Source: Holosporales bacterium (lineage in GTDB: Bacteria > Pseudomonadota > Alphaproteobacteria > Caedimonadales > UBA9215). Taken from it: 7,995 nucleotides of DNA. The stretch lies in contig DOCA01000099.1 of assembly GCA_003503995.1 (NCBI GenBank), positions 1 to 7,995 of the forward strand, written 5' to 3'. Shown here in pieces: positions 1 to 6,031 of this stretch. Each line of letters starts with the position of its first letter. Positions within the stretch are counted from its first letter, which is position 1. Under the pieces are notes generated by a model. It saw only the letters and a program-made list of their open reading frames with translations, did not search any database and was not told the origin of the DNA. The position numbers and the translations under genes are program-made.

Positions 1-16
1 TTCCAAAACTAAACTA

Positions 17-76
17 CTATAGTAAAAAACTCTGTGGAGCAGCAATAAATAGTATTAATAATATTATGTTTTTCAT
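17..76 (-). other. Possible broken 5' end of a secreted-protein gene (19-codon ORF)
   Basis: A short minus-strand frame starts with ATG at 76-74 and reads MKNIILLILFIAAPQSFLL before a TAG at 19-17. The start is lysine followed by a hydrophobic stretch and then AAPQS, which looks like a signal peptide, and a purine-rich AAAGAAAG lies just upstream. The stop follows a run of six T on this strand (plus 24-29). Removing one T would keep the frame open to the window edge as QSFYYSSLVLE. This could be a frameshifted gene or a sequence error, but the stretch is short and AT-rich, so a chance ORF is quite possible. It cannot be decided without sequence left of the window. Confidence 0.2.
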
Positions 77-96
77 TTTATCTTTCTTTAAATTCT

Positions 97-115
97 AAAG
101 GTCAAATGACCCTTT
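97..115 (-). terminator. Weak candidate terminator after the J-domain gene
   Basis: About 37 nt after the J-domain gene stop, the minus strand can fold AAAGG-(G)-TCA against TGACCTTT. This is an eight-pair stem with one bulged G, followed by TTTAGAATTT. The loop is very tight and the T tract is interrupted, so it is only a weak Rho-independent terminator candidate. A second hairpin, TGAGTAA/TTACTCA (128-134 with 144-150), lies between it and the stop codon and has no T tract. Confidence 0.35.
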
Positions 116-151
116 CTGACAAAGGAATGAGTAACACTGATTTTTACTCAC

Positions 152-640
152 CTACTTTTTCTTACGTTTGGGATCCATAAGGACATCGTGGGCTTGGTTG
201 ATTTGAGAGCTAAGGTAGTCAGAGCCACCTCGGTCTGGGTGGTTTTTTTGAATAAGATTAATGTAGGCTTGATGAATGTCTTCATCGTTCGCACCCTCTT
301 TAAGCCCCAAAATAGCATAGGCATCTTTCACACTCATGCCGCCAGAACTATTTTCAAGTGCCCCTCCATTTCGTTTTTGTGAGTTACCTCCTTGTTGTTG
401 GCGTTTTCGTCTGGCGGAGGCTCCCGAAATCAACAGGGCAATGAGCAACATAAGGGCCCATCCGAGGGCATGGAAAAAACGCCCAGTTAGAATTAAAGCC
501 ACCAGCCCAACAAAGCTAAAAGTCCAAACTGTTAACATAATGAGGCTGCGTTTATCTTCTAGGGAAGCGCGTTTAAACCAGCGCCTTAAAAGTACACCTA
601 AGATCACAAAAATGGTGGTTAAAAGGATGATGATGGGCAC
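152..640 (-). CDS. Membrane-anchored J-domain protein, Tim14/Pam18-like
   Basis: A 162-residue protein with a membrane-anchored N-terminal half and a cytoplasmic J domain at the C-terminus. Hydrophobic segments lie at about residues 1-18, 33-52 and 56-73. They are followed by a basic, glutamine- and glycine-rich linker (about 76-102) and a compact J domain (about 103-160). The HPD tripeptide that stimulates Hsp70 ATPase is at 134-136 in the context NHPDRGGS, and SSQINQAHDVL matches the last helix of Tim14-type J domains. From the family, it should recruit DnaK to the inner membrane; its client is unknown. Alphaproteobacterial relatives, as I recall them, carry a longer region between membrane part and J domain, so this copy looks shortened. 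The start is GTG at 640, immediately after an in-frame TAA, so no longer frame exists; a modest GAAAG lies 10 nt upstream. A weak promoter candidate inside the adjacent palindromic element (TTGATA at 715-710, then TTTTAT at 693-688, 16-nt spacing) would give a leader of about 40 nt. Confidence 0.85.
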   Translation of the reverse strand: MPIIILLTTIFVILGVLLRRWFKRASLEDKRSLIMLTVWTFSFVGLVALILTGRFFHALGWALMLLIALLISGASARRKRQQQGGNSQKRNGGALENSSGGMSVKDAYAILGLKEGANDEDIHQAYINLIQKNHPDRGGSDYLSSQINQAHDVLMDPKRKKK

Positions 641-650
641 TTAATCTACA

Positions 651-664
651 CTTTCTATAGAAAG
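651..664. repeat. 14-bp perfect palindrome near J-domain gene start
   Basis: CTTTCTATAGAAAG is its own reverse complement. It lies 11 nt upstream of the GTG start of the J-domain gene and overlaps the left end of the larger palindromic element. It overlaps the likely ribosome-binding purines (GAAAG on the minus strand), so it could be an operator or could fold in the mRNA leader. No binding protein can be named. Confidence 0.45.
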
Positions 665-816
665 CTCTGCAAAAGGCTCTTTTGGCGATAAAAAAGCAAA
701 GACTCGACTTATCAAGGGACGCACATACTAAAGGTATGCTTACGTTTCCACGATCTCACTTCACTTTTTTCTCATCCAAAACCACTTCGTTTAGCCCTTT
801 TGCAGAGGTTCCTATA
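656..816. repeat. Imperfect palindromic intergenic element, about 160 bp
   Basis: The two ends form a 21-bp inverted repeat (656-676 with 796-816) with 19 matches, including the perfect 12-mer CTCTGCAAAAGG. Read inward on opposite strands, the arms stay recognisably related: both carry TTTTGG followed by an A-rich block ending in AAAAAAG, then ACG, then CATAC. The centre is a hairpin CATAC-TAAAG-GTATG (724-738). The right arm (83 nt) is longer than the left (73 nt), mostly through extra sequence after the CTCTGCAAAAGG block. The whole can be drawn as one long imperfect cruciform with a five-base loop. It has no transposase and no long ORF. It resembles in form the palindromic repeat families scattered in some alphaproteobacteria (for example Rickettsia palindromic elements), but copy number cannot be seen from one window. 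Confidence 0.7.
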
Positions 817-839
817 TTCATTAAAAAGATTTTATATTA

Positions 840-889
840 AAAATTAAAACCCATACAATTTTGAACATCATAACTCGAAATTGGATGGG
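840..889 (-). terminator. Rho-independent terminator of the pot-mipZ operon
   Basis: On the minus strand, 24 nt after the mipZ stop, CCCATCCAATTT pairs with AAATTGTATGGG in a 12-bp stem with a single mismatch (878-889 with 850-861) and a 16-nt loop. It is followed at once by TTTTAATTTTAA. Stem plus T-rich tail in this position fits an intrinsic terminator, closing the operon before the J-domain gene. Confidence 0.7.
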
Positions 890-912
890 CTTTGCTATCT
901 TTTGATAAGGTG

Positions 913-1797
913 TTATGCAGCTTGGGCCACCACAGGGGCGTCGACGGTAGCATTATCACTCTTAAGTTTTTCTTCGATTTGAGGAAGGTTGAAAACTTCC
1001 AATAAACGACGAAGCTCTTGGCGGGCCGCAATATGAGAGAGGCTCATTTCAATACCAGCATCCTCAAGATCCAAAACAGTAAGGCCTTTCAAAAAAAGCT
1101 CCCGGAAGATAACACGCTCACCAAAACCTTGGGCCGTTTTAAAGCCAATACGTTTTGACAAGGCTTCTAATGCCAACTGCATGTGCTCTTTGTTTTTCGC
1201 ATAAAGACTACTGAGACGGTTACGCATGACGATCCACTCAAATGTAGATTCGCGGCGCATGGCACGTTCTTTTTTCTGATCCCAAACCATCTCGGCATAG
1301 GTACTCGGGCGCAATACTTCATAGGTCTGAGGATCCACACGACCAATCATATCAAGATCAATAAAGCTATCATTTAAAGGCGTAATCAAAAGATCGGCAT
1401 AAGAGTGAGCTTTGCGGGAAAGATAGCTATCTGTTCCAGGGGTATCCACAACGATAAAATCTTTATCTTTTAACTTTTCCATCGCCTCAAGCAGCCTTTG
1501 ATCTTCCTCAGCCTTACTGGCTTCAACGGACTCATTAGTGCTTTTATAAACGGGATGGTGTTCAGGAATGGTTAGTTTCAAATCCGCTTCGCGGCAATAG
1601 TTCAAGCGATTCTCAATGTAACGGGTCAGAGTCCCTTGGCGCGCATCGATATCGATGGTGCCAACACTAAAACCAAGGCGCAATAAATGGGTAATGATAT
1701 GCATCGAGACCGTAGATTTTCCGGTTCCGCCTTTCTCATTTCCCAAAACAATGACAAATCCTTTTTCTTTTTTTGGAGCCGTATTTTGCAGTATCAT
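913..1797 (-). CDS. mipZ: Division-plane positioning ATPase MipZ
   Basis: A 294-residue ParA/MinD-superfamily ATPase. In Caulobacter MipZ binds the ParB complex at the chromosome origin, forms a gradient from the poles and inhibits FtsZ assembly, so that division occurs at midcell. Visible here are the deviant Walker A KGGTGKS (22-28, with the signature lysine K22), the switch region IDIDARQ (48-54) and Walker B VVDTPG (116-121). MipZ-specific stretches follow: SYLSRKAHS (124-132), TPLNDSFIDLD (139-149), GRVDPQTYEV (152-161), MRNRLSSLYAKN (191-202) and GERVIFRELF (226-235). Length is slightly above the roughly 270 residues of Caulobacter MipZ, with an extra C-terminal tail rich in alanine and valine. 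The ATG lies 3 nt after the potI stop. The AAAGGA ribosome-binding site sits inside the end of potI, so the gene is very likely co-transcribed and translationally coupled with the polyamine transporter genes. A strong terminator follows. Confidence 0.93.
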   Translation of the reverse strand: MILQNTAPKKEKGFVIVLGNEKGGTGKSTVSMHIITHLLRLGFSVGTIDIDARQGTLTRYIENRLNYCREADLKLTIPEHHPVYKSTNESVEASKAEEDQRLLEAMEKLKDKDFIVVDTPGTDSYLSRKAHSYADLLITPLNDSFIDLDMIGRVDPQTYEVLRPSTYAEMVWDQKKERAMRRESTFEWIVMRNRLSSLYAKNKEHMQLALEALSKRIGFKTAQGFGERVIFRELFLKGLTVLDLEDAGIEMSLSHIAARQELRRLLEVFNLPQIEEKLKSDNATVDAPVVAQAA

Positions 1798-1800
1798 CTT

Positions 1801-2622
1801 TTAATCCTTTAACTTGTGAGACTTTTTCAAACGACGGTGCATAAAAACACCTGTCGCAATAACACTTAATGTCACAATGGTCAGAACAACTGTCGCAAAG
1901 GCATTGATTTCTGGACTTACGCCGTGACGTACACTAGAAAAGATTACCATGGGTAGAGTCGATGATCCAGAGCCACTTAAAAAACTTGCTAAAATAACAT
2001 CATCAAAAGAAAGAGTAAAAGCTAAAAGTCCTCCTGATGCAATGGCTGGCATAATAATAGGAAGAGTGATTTTTATGAATACTGTCAAAGGCTTAGCCCC
2101 CAAATCAAGGGCTGCTTCTTCAAGGGACGAGTCAAATTCTGCAAGGCGTGCCCGCACAATTAAAATCACATAGGCAATGGCGATTGTCGTATGCCCTATG
2201 GTAATGGTGACCGCTCCCCGTGCTGAGGGCCAACCCGTTAATTGATACAGCGCCACAAATAAAAGCAATAAAGCAAGTCCCACCATGACATCGGGCATCA
2301 CAAGAGGGGCTGTGACAAGACTATTAAAAAAAGGACGGCCTTTAAATTTTTTAAAACGCACCATCACCATGGCAGCTGTGGTCCCAATAACAACGGACAA
2401 GACTGCCGTCATTAAAGCAATTTTCAGCGAAAGTCCTGCAGCTTGTAAAATACGATCATTATGAAAAAGAGAGACAAACCATTTGACAGAAAAACCGCCC
2501 CAGGTCATTACAATGGGAGAATCGTTAAAAGCAAAAACCACAACGATCAAAATAGGAAGATATAAAAAAGCATACCCAAAAACCAAAGCAGACAATAGAA
2601 AGCGAGCGCGTTTTAACGGCAT
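1801..2622 (-). CDS. potI: Polyamine ABC transporter inner-membrane permease PotI
   Basis: A 273-residue integral membrane permease, one of the two channel subunits of a putrescine/polyamine importer. It has a first membrane helix at about 9-31, a periplasmic loop, and about five further hydrophobic segments. The ABC-permease EAA loop that docks on the ATPase is at 168-176 (EEAALDLGA), followed by PLTVFIKITLP. Blocks such as TAPLVMPDV (104-112), GWPSARG (130-136) and FSSVRHGVSPEINA (228-241) match E. coli PotI closely as I recall it. Its ATG overlaps the potH stop by one base (TAATG), with AGAGGA about 10 nt upstream, so translation is coupled to potH. The last codons hold the ribosome-binding site of mipZ. 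Length is normal for the family. Confidence 0.93.
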   Translation of the reverse strand: MPLKRARFLLSALVFGYAFLYLPILIVVVFAFNDSPIVMTWGGFSVKWFVSLFHNDRILQAAGLSLKIALMTAVLSVVIGTTAAMVMVRFKKFKGRPFFNSLVTAPLVMPDVMVGLALLLLFVALYQLTGWPSARGAVTITIGHTTIAIAYVILIVRARLAEFDSSLEEAALDLGAKPLTVFIKITLPIIMPAIASGGLLAFTLSFDDVILASFLSGSGSSTLPMVIFSSVRHGVSPEINAFATVVLTIVTLSVIATGVFMHRRLKKSHKLKD

Positions 2623-3593
2623 TAATCATTTTCCTCTTGGTTCTGCTCGTCAGGAGAGAGGAGCTTTTGGAACAACAAAATAGGAATAAACAAAACGATA
2701 AAGAGTGTCACCACGAGGCTAGAAGCTAAGGGCCAATCATTGTTAAAGAAGAATTCATTCCAAAGCACTTTTCCAATCATAATAGAATCAGAGCCCCCCA
2801 AAAGAGCAGGAATTACAAACTCACCAACGGAGGGGATAAAGACTAACATCGTCCCTCCTACAATACCTCGATAGGACAAAGGAATAATAACTTTAAAGAA
2901 TGCCATCAAAGGTTTGCATCCAAGATCATAGGCAGCTTCAAGATAACTCTTATCAATTTTCTCAAGGGACGCATACAAGGGCAAAATCATAAACGGCAAA
3001 TAGGAATAAATAAGACCAATAGAAACGGCAAAGTTATTATCCATTAAGGGCAAAGGATCAGAGATAAGACCTAAAGACATCAGTGCACTGTTAATGAGCC
3101 CCTTTGTGCTCAGCAAACCAATCCACGCATAAATCCGAATCAAAAAAGATGTCCAAAATGGCAGAATAACCATCATCAACAAGGCCGTTCGCCATACACC
3201 CGTCACACGGGTAATCCCATAAGCCATGGGGTAGCCTAGAATTAAGCAACCTGTGGTGGCAATAGCTGCGATCTTTAAGGACTCCATGTATGATTTCAGA
3301 TAAAGTTCATCTTCCAACAAAAAGAGGTAATTTCCAAGGTTCAAACGAATCTGTAAAAAAGCACCATCAAGCCATTGGAAAATCTCTCCATAGGGAGGCG
3401 CGCCAATGATGCTTTCTGCAAAAGAGATGCGGAGAACAATGACAAAAGGCACCAGAAAAAAGAGGATATGCCAGCCATAAGGCAGGGCAATCATCAAAAA
3501 ACGAGCCAGTATTTTCTTAAGGCGAGCTATCTGTAAAAAGCGTCGCCAAAAAACTTCTAAATCTTGCTGTTTTTTTTGGTAGAAAAGTTTCAC
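2622..3593 (-). CDS. potH: Polyamine ABC transporter inner-membrane permease PotH
   Basis: A 323-residue permease that pairs with PotI to form the membrane channel of the polyamine importer. A basic cytoplasmic N-terminus (1-33) precedes the first helix (about 34-57), then a periplasmic loop with GAPPYGEIFQWLDG (64-77), then five further hydrophobic segments. The EAA loop is EAAYDLGCKPL (219-229). The block FIPSVGEFVIPALLGG (252-267) followed by DSIMIGKVLWNEFF is diagnostic of PotH. The start is GTG at 3593, 18 nt after the potG stop, with a rather weak GGGA about 10 nt upstream. The next in-frame Met (residue 34) would remove the N-terminal tail just before helix 1, so it is a less likely start. 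The N-terminal tail resembles that of E. coli PotH in length and charge. Its stop overlaps the potI start. Confidence 0.93.
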   Translation of the reverse strand: MKLFYQKKQQDLEVFWRRFLQIARLKKILARFLMIALPYGWHILFFLVPFVIVLRISFAESIIGAPPYGEIFQWLDGAFLQIRLNLGNYLFLLEDELYLKSYMESLKIAAIATTGCLILGYPMAYGITRVTGVWRTALLMMVILPFWTSFLIRIYAWIGLLSTKGLINSALMSLGLISDPLPLMDNNFAVSIGLIYSYLPFMILPLYASLEKIDKSYLEAAYDLGCKPLMAFFKVIIPLSYRGIVGGTMLVFIPSVGEFVIPALLGGSDSIMIGKVLWNEFFFNNDWPLASSLVVTLFIVLFIPILLFQKLLSPDEQNQEEND

Positions 3594-3611
3594 TTTCTTA
3601 TAATCCCATCC

Positions 3612-4751
3612 CTAGCCTGTCAAAATAATACCGCTATCGGAATGCCATGAGAGGTAAACCTCATCATCCCAATTCACAGGACGCTCCGATAAACGCACTT
3701 GGTTACTTAAGGCGACACGAACAGCTTTTCCCGTCTCTAATAAAACGTGATAAATAGACATATCTCCAAGGTAAGCAATTTCATTTACAACCCCTTTTGC
3801 TGTGTTGCGTTTCTCGCGTTTTTTCTCTGTGGAAAGCATGATTTTCTCAGGACGAATAGCAACGGCTACTGTTGCGCCAGGGGGCACGTCACTTACGTGG
3901 GACACATCAATATCACACCCAACTTCCTCGGAGTGAATACAAACATGGTCTGCTTCAATCTCCGTGACGATGCCTTCAAACATATTCATATCTCCCACAA
4001 AATCGGCTACATAACGAGAATTGGGATACTCATAAATCTCCGTCGGTGTTCCAATTTGACGCAAGCGCCCTTCTTCCATTACCCCAATACGAGTGGACAT
4101 GGTCATTGCTTCTTCTTGATCATGGGTCACCATGATAAAAGTCACACCGAGCTCTTCTTGAATGTTCACCAATTCAAACTGAGTTTGGATTCTAAGTTGA
4201 CGATCCAAGGCACCCAAGGGCTCATCCAATAAAACAAGTTTAGGCTTTTTCACAAGACACCTCGCCAATGCTACCCGTTGCCGTTGTCCACCAGATAACT
4301 GATGGGGCTTTCGGCTAGCATATTGATTCAAGCGCACCATATGAAGCATTGAGCTCACCCTGTCACGGATTTCGTCTTTTGGAACACCTTCTTGCTTAAG
4401 GCCAAAAGCAACATTCTGCTCAACGGTCATGTGTGGAAAAAGGGCATAAGCTTGAAACATCATATTCACGGGGCGCTCATAAGGTGGCATATGAGTAATA
4501 TCAACCCCATCAATATAAATATGACCTTCTGACGGCTCTTCGAACCCCGCTAACATTCGTAATAAGGTGGATTTACCACACCCAGAGGGCCCTAATAAAG
4601 AAAAGAGTTCTCCTTTATAGATCTCAAGAGATTGGCTATTAACAGCGACAACGCCCTCATAGCTTTTAGATAAATCTTTAACCTCAACGTAAGGCACAGA
4701 GTGGGGATCTTGCCAAGGTTCCAAACGTATTCTTTTATCTATTTTGGCCAC
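3612..4751 (-). CDS. potG: Polyamine ABC transporter ATP-binding protein PotG
   Basis: A 379-residue ABC ATPase that powers the PotHI channel from the cytoplasmic side. Motifs in order are Walker A GPSGCGKST (54-62), Q-loop Gln100 in MMFQAYALFPHMT, signature LSGGQRQR (152-159), Walker B LVLLDEP (172-178), D-loop GALD (180-183) and switch His210 in MVTHDQEEA. All catalytic residues are present. The C-terminal part (about 240-379) is the OB/TOBE-type regulatory domain, including the conserved VAIRPEKIML segment and AYLGDMSIYHV. Length is almost the same as E. coli PotG (377). The start is GTG at 4751, only 6 nt after the potF stop, with AAGGA 9 nt upstream inside the end of potF. PotA of the spermidine system is a close relative, but gene order and the two PotH/PotI-type permeases support PotG. 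Confidence 0.93.
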   Translation of the reverse strand: MAKIDKRIRLEPWQDPHSVPYVEVKDLSKSYEGVVAVNSQSLEIYKGELFSLLGPSGCGKSTLLRMLAGFEEPSEGHIYIDGVDITHMPPYERPVNMMFQAYALFPHMTVEQNVAFGLKQEGVPKDEIRDRVSSMLHMVRLNQYASRKPHQLSGGQRQRVALARCLVKKPKLVLLDEPLGALDRQLRIQTQFELVNIQEELGVTFIMVTHDQEEAMTMSTRIGVMEEGRLRQIGTPTEIYEYPNSRYVADFVGDMNMFEGIVTEIEADHVCIHSEEVGCDIDVSHVSDVPPGATVAVAIRPEKIMLSTEKKREKRNTAKGVVNEIAYLGDMSIYHVLLETGKAVRVALSNQVRLSERPVNWDDEVYLSWHSDSGIILTG

Positions 4752-4757
4752 TTTTTA

Positions 4758-5897
4758 TTATTCCTTATGGGTAATCAATGAAGCAAAAGCACGAGACATG
4801 CGCCTCTGAAATTGCAAGGATTTGACTTCTGGTAACACAACTTTTTTCAAGTACTCATCCCCTGGGAAGACTGCTTTGTTATTTCTAAGCTCTTCCTTTA
4901 ACAGAGGATAACTCTCTTTAATCGTTGTTGCCGTATAAACGGTATTTGTAATGCCCGCAGCCGTTTTCGCCCGCAATAAAAAGTCAATAAAGCGATGAGC
5001 ATTATCCACATGGAGGGCATCTTTTGGAATGGCAACACAATCGATCCACATGAGCGTCCCTTCCTTAGGAAGCATAATCTTCATTTGAGATCTTTTGCCT
5101 GCCGTTTTTTCCGCCATCTTTTTAAATTTGGAACGAGCATGAGATAGAATACCACTCCAGTGCATCACCACACAAAGCTCTCCATTTCCCAATTGCTCAG
5201 CCACAAGACTGGTCCCAAAGCGCTTTATATACGGACGGATCTTCTTAAGATCTTCCTGCATTTCTCTAAGTTTTTTTAAAGAAGGGTCAAGGGGATTTTC
5301 TCCTCGGTAGATGTAATAAGACAAAAAGACATCCAGAGGGTCTTCCAAAAGTGTCACACCACACCCTTTTAAAGCTTTTAAAACCTCAGGATCATAGAGC
5401 AACGCCCAAGAATTTTGCTTACCTTCTGGAACAAGCTTTTTAATTTTTTCCTCGTCGTACCCAATGGCTACAAGTCCCCATGTGTAGGGAATAGAATAGA
5501 CATTACCCGGATCGGCATTCTGCATTTTTTCTAAGAAAAGAGGATCTAAATTTTTGTAATTAGTCAGTTTGGATTTATCGATTTCAAGGTACAGCCCCGA
5601 AGCTGCTTGACGTAAGACATAGGGCCAAGCCGTTGGAAAAACAACATCATATCCTGTATTTCCTGCCAGCAATTTTGCTTCTAAAACTTCATTGCTATCA
5701 TAAACATCGAGGTTGACTTTGATGCCGGTCTCTTTTTCAAAAGCTTTAATGAGGTCATCAGGAATTTGTTCATACCAACCATAAACATTAACGACCTGCT
5801 CCCCCTTTGATTGGGGCTTTTGCTCTGTGGCATCTTGCGCCATCAATGACGTGCAGCACAAAACAACCATAAAAAGATAACAGAGTCTTTTTTTCAC
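4758..5897 (-). CDS. potF: Periplasmic polyamine-binding protein, PotF-like
   Basis: A 379-residue extracytoplasmic solute-binding protein of the PotD/PotF family that delivers polyamine to the PotGHI importer. Residues 1-20 form a signal peptide (MKKR, hydrophobic core, SLMA) with likely signal peptidase I cleavage before QDATEQ. The mature protein shows the family blocks VYGWYEQIPDD (38-48), FEKETGIKV (53-61), YDSNEVLEAKLLAG (66-79), SIPYTWG (135-141), VVMHWSGI (243-250), LPKEGTLMWIDCVAIP (276-291) and the hinge region FIDFLLRA. Expected polyamine-contacting residues present are Trp41, Glu43, Asp186, Trp247 and Asp286. Several pocket positions resemble spermidine-binding PotD more than putrescine-binding PotF, so the exact substrate is uncertain. 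The start is GTG with GAGG 7 nt upstream. It is the first gene of the operon and lies behind the divergent control region. Confidence 0.92.
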   Translation of the reverse strand: MKKRLCYLFMVVLCCTSLMAQDATEQKPQSKGEQVVNVYGWYEQIPDDLIKAFEKETGIKVNLDVYDSNEVLEAKLLAGNTGYDVVFPTAWPYVLRQAASGLYLEIDKSKLTNYKNLDPLFLEKMQNADPGNVYSIPYTWGLVAIGYDEEKIKKLVPEGKQNSWALLYDPEVLKALKGCGVTLLEDPLDVFLSYYIYRGENPLDPSLKKLREMQEDLKKIRPYIKRFGTSLVAEQLGNGELCVVMHWSGILSHARSKFKKMAEKTAGKRSQMKIMLPKEGTLMWIDCVAIPKDALHVDNAHRFIDFLLRAKTAAGITNTVYTATTIKESYPLLKEELRNNKAVFPGDEYLKKVVLPEVKSLQFQRRMSRAFASLITHKE

Positions 5898-5911
5898 TGA
5901 GCAACCTCACT

Positions 5912-5931
5912 ATTTAATAAAGCTATTAAAT
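5912..5931. promoter_or_regulatory. Perfect inverted repeat, operator-like, in front of potF
   Basis: ATTTAATA-AAGC-TATTAAAT is a perfect 8+4+8 inverted repeat 14 nt upstream of the potF start, just ahead of its ribosome-binding site. It overlaps the likely potF transcription start. An AT-rich dyad of this size in this place is typical of a repressor site, but it could also act as an mRNA hairpin. Its inner arm can pair instead with TTAATAGC at 5958-5965 (GCTATTAA at 5922-5929), giving two mutually exclusive structures. Confidence 0.45.
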
Positions 5932-5935
5932 CATA
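5930..5935 (-). promoter_or_regulatory. Candidate -10 box of the pot-mipZ operon
   Basis: The minus strand reads TATGAT here, a 5/6 match to the sigma-70 -10 box. It would place the transcript start near 5923 and give a leader of about 26 nt before the potF GTG. No good -35 lies at 17 nt, so this would be an activator-dependent or weak promoter. An alternative pair further upstream is TTTACG and TAAATG with 17-nt spacing. Confidence 0.28.
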
Positions 5936-5943
5936 AATCAACT

Positions 5944-5961
5944 TCCTTAAGGAGTCCTTAA
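5944..5961. repeat. TCCTTAA direct repeat with embedded palindrome
   Basis: TCCTTAA occurs twice (5944-5950 and 5955-5961), 11 bp apart, which is about one helical turn. The first copy is part of the palindrome TCCTTAAGGA (5944-5953). The pair lies between the two divergent promoters, directly upstream of the proposed psd -35 box, so it could bind a regulator serving both sides. No known consensus is recognised. Confidence 0.35.
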
Positions 5962-5966
5962 TAGCA

Positions 5967-5995
5967 TTTACAGGATGTATAAAAAAGCGTAAAGT
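5967..5995 (+). promoter_or_regulatory. Candidate sigma-70 promoter of psd-pssA
   Basis: TTTACA (5967-5972, 5/6 match to -35) and TAAAGT (5990-5995, 4/6 match to -10) are separated by exactly 17 nt. Transcription would start near 6002, giving a leader of about 30 nt before the psd ATG. Confidence 0.4.
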
Positions 5996-6031
5996 TTCTT
6001 CTGTACAGACAACATCACAAGGTCCCTAACA

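Noticed and set aside
3..98. Open plus-strand frame from the left edge ending in TAA at 96-98, possibly the C-terminus of a gene
   Set aside because: Only 31 codons, rich in Asn, Ile and Phe as expected from AT-rich non-coding DNA, and with no recognisable motif.
336..644. Plus-strand ORF of 102 codons antisense to the J-domain gene
   Set aside because: The J-domain protein with HPD motif and membrane segments explains this DNA; the antisense product is rich in Arg, Pro and Lys and looks like a chance frame.
656..816. Palindromic element considered as a small insertion sequence or CRISPR remnant
   Set aside because: There is no transposase ORF, no direct target duplication that I can see, and no repeated unit with spacers; it is one inverted pair.
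837..1031. Minus-strand ORF of 64 codons overlapping the mipZ 3' end
   Set aside because: It lies in another frame of the strongly supported mipZ, runs through the terminator and resembles no family.
3747..4232. Plus-strand ORF of 161 codons antisense to potG
   Set aside because: It is a shadow of the potG reading frame; the complete ABC ATPase motifs on the minus strand leave no doubt which is real, and no ribosome-binding site or family resemblance supports the antisense ORF.
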